The position numbers and the translations under genes were made by a program. The notes under the pieces were generated by a model. That model saw nothing but the letters and a program-made list of their open reading frames with translations, did not search any database and was not told the origin of the DNA. Below, in pieces: positions 61,651 to 64,000 of a stretch of DNA of 64,000 bases (within the stretch, counting starts at the first letter, position 1; every line of letters starts with the position of its first letter). Location of the stretch: NCBI GenBank assembly GCA_032988165.1, contig JANTQF010000148.1:1-64000 (forward strand), given 5' to 3'. Origin of the DNA: Emmonsiellopsis sp. PD_33 (taxonomy: Eukaryota; Ascomycota; Eurotiomycetes; Onygenales; Ajellomycetaceae).

Positions 61651-64000
61651 TAGCATAGGTAAGATTACTGAGACTTACACTTAAGTATCTTAGTCATATA
61701 AGTATGATAAAGCTAGATTTTTGTGACTTGATCAATCTTCTTAATAATAGGAAGATAGGCAATCTTCTAAAGACTAATTGTCTTTTATATACAGTAAATC
61801 TTATGAGAAAGATTTCTAATAGTAAAGTATATAAGCTAAGATATCTAATCCCCATGATGCATGAAGAGCTATGTCTTATCAGAGGTAAAAATCAATGAGA
61901 TTAGTGTTGAGCAGATTGAAAGTTTTTATTGTATATCTTACTACTAGTTGGCTGTATGCATCTCAGTATATATTCATTAATTTAACTCAGAGAACTGCTA
62001 TATAGGTACATACTGTAAGAAGTTCTTAAATGGAAGGTACTCAAGTAATCAGCAAATAACATTATTTACTTTTTAATGTGAAAGAGTAATATTAATTATC
62101 ATTTCATCAGTAAATATTATTAATATTATAGTGTTAATAAATTCATCACATCATGTCTCATCTGTGGTTAGACCACTGTCAATAATGCTATAGAACTATT
62201 AGGCAGTATGGAAGAAGAGTCCATTAATAATAGTATGAAGATAGGGTGAGATGAGGAATTAGTTGATAGCATCACTAGAAAATTCAGTGTTAAGAAAGAA
62301 TCATATAAGGCTATATTTAATCTCACTTTTAAAGCTCTCATACTGGGCTATTGTTATTCTAATGGAGGAGTTAGATATTAAATTAATATAATTTAGAACT
62401 AGACACTCAGCTGGTTGTAATAAGAGTTCTTCATAGATAACAGTATAGGTATTTAAAACTGAGGTTTTTATAGCTCACAGTGATGGTAATGAGATAAAGA
62501 AGGCTGCCTCTGAGTTTGTATCTTTTTCCTAGTAGATTCAATTAGTTAGCATTATCTTTAATAGCAACTTGAAAAAGTCTGCTACCAGGAGAGAAAGCAC
62601 AGAACTCAGCTTAAACTAAGGATACAGCATGATATGAATAACTTTTCTTAAAATATAATAATACATATATTAGGGTAGTTTGAAGCTAGTTCTACATTTA
62701 TAGGGTCTAGTATAGTACTAAAAGTATTAACTACATCTAAGTCTCCATCAGCTGTGAGACCCTGTGATTGTTCACTAGAAGGTAGGGCTACAAGAGTATG
62801 TTTGGTGAGAAATTATATAAATACTGAAAGAGGTATAATAGATTAGCTAGTACTAGTTAACATCATTTCTAATACTTTCTACTTTACTTAAATTATAACT
62901 AAGTATTTCTTTTGATGATAACTGAGGCCACTCTGGCTGTTAATAGCTTTTCAGCAATATGAATAGGCACAGGTATAGGCAGAGTTCTTTATAGTAAGAG
63001 GTTTAATACTTGATGTTAGGTATAGGGCTGAGGCTGAATAAGAATAATAGAGATTAAAATATTATTATTTGATGTATCATTTAAAAGCTGATTGAAGGAA
63101 CATACAACAATTTAAACCTAGTAGAATTAGTCATGATGTAGATTAAATGAATCAATTAAAATACTAATAAATACATTCTTAGTTAACTAATTAGTTTATG
63201 TATGATTAATGATATGATAAAAATAGAGAGGTAAAGACAGGGGAAACAAATAAAGCTTAGCTTAAGCTGAGTAGCAGGTATGATTACTAGTAGGTACTAA
63301 TAAACTTTTAAGTTAAATTAAAACAGATAAAATAAAAACACAGGTCAGTCAGGGTAAATTTAATTGGGCAGAGACTTGCATGCTTTACAGACAGGATTTT
63401 ATTAGCTAAGAAGGTTATCCATATTAGAAGAAAAATCCTCAGTGATGAATTTAATAGGTTTATCTGGCTTGACTTACTTGACTCACTTAGAAGCAGAGAG
63501 GGTAGCAGTACTTATAGAGGATTATTTGTATAGGTTCAGACTTACATCATTTAAGGAGGAAGGTAGCTCTGACATCTGGGGACTTCCTAAAAAAGTAACT
63601 AATTCAGAAATAGATGATAGGCTGGATGTAGGGGAATAGAACAATTTATTTGAAGAGGAAGAAAGTATATGTCTGAGTGAGTTTAATATGGGCATCCTGG
63701 AAGATGTTTTAGACTGGGGTTTTTTAACTGAGAATTCTAATACTAAAACAGTCTTCAATTTACTCATTATATAGCTGATAGCCTCTCTAATATTCAGCTG
63801 TCAAATTACATTGATCTGTGCAGGTATAAGGCTAAGATTATTAATATTATTCCAGGCTAGTTAGAATGTAAACTATTCAAATATTTTCTAAATAAAGATT
63901 ATAATATAGGTTTTAATCACCTATTCTATCTGATCTTTTTCATGTTGGAAAGAAGAGGAAGTGCCCTGATCTCAGCTTAAGCTAAGATCTTGAAATACTG
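61651..64000. other. AT-rich decayed DNA to window end
   Basis: No supported gene. Frames at 61704-61898 and 63442-63639 on the plus strand are open but unrecognised and may be chance or remnants. The palindrome AGCTTAAGCT occurs at 63259 and 63974, with a one-base variant at 62608. Confidence 0.4.

Overview
The window is filamentous ascomycete DNA. Short GT-AG introns, a LaeA-like methyltransferase, a fungal malic enzyme, a Pup1-type proteasome subunit and a Nup159-type nucleoporin show this. The sharp change from a gene-bearing, CpG-containing half to an AT-rich, CpG-empty, retrotransposon-filled half fits the isochore genomes of Onygenales (Ajellomycetaceae-like). That placement is inference, not proof. 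Layout, left half: bases 1-130 are a fragment of a Ty3/gypsy integrase of the same family as the elements at 45 and 53 kb. Bases 143-4725 have normal base composition but no gene I can support. The gene island runs from 4.7 to 22.7 kb: a five-exon SAM methyltransferase (+), an unidentified 503-residue protein (-), an eight-exon malic enzyme (+), a Cys4/short-chain-dehydrogenase-like protein (+), an unidentified 777-residue protein (+), proteasome subunit beta-2 (-) and a large FG nucleoporin (+). The last two are divergent across a shared promoter with a CCAAT box. The genes are unrelated housekeeping and accessory genes, with no sign of a cluster. Layout, right half: from about 23.3 kb to the end the DNA is AT-rich and nearly free of CpG. 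It is built of mutated transposons whose reading frames are still legible because the stops are of the type made from CAA, CAG, CGA or TGG by C-to-T/G-to-A change (RIP-like). Three LTR retrotransposons can be delimited to the base by matching LTRs and 5-bp target duplications. Element C (35307-51891, +, 161-bp LTRs, TSD TATAT) carries gag, pol and an extra downstream frame of about 936 codons. Element A (45437-51005, -, 254-bp LTRs, TSD AAATC) is nested inside that extra frame. Element B (53139-58737, -, 254-bp LTRs, TSD GGCTG) is a sister copy of A. Remnants of two transposase-like proteins lie at 29-31.7 kb (+) and 59.4-61.7 kb (-). Two tandem arrays, an in-frame 69-bp duplication and a recurring AGCTTAAGCT palindrome, once as a 90-bp hairpin, lie around them. 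The most unusual item is the extra long frame of element C. Its two halves rejoin in frame when A and one target duplication are set aside, and I do not recognise its product.
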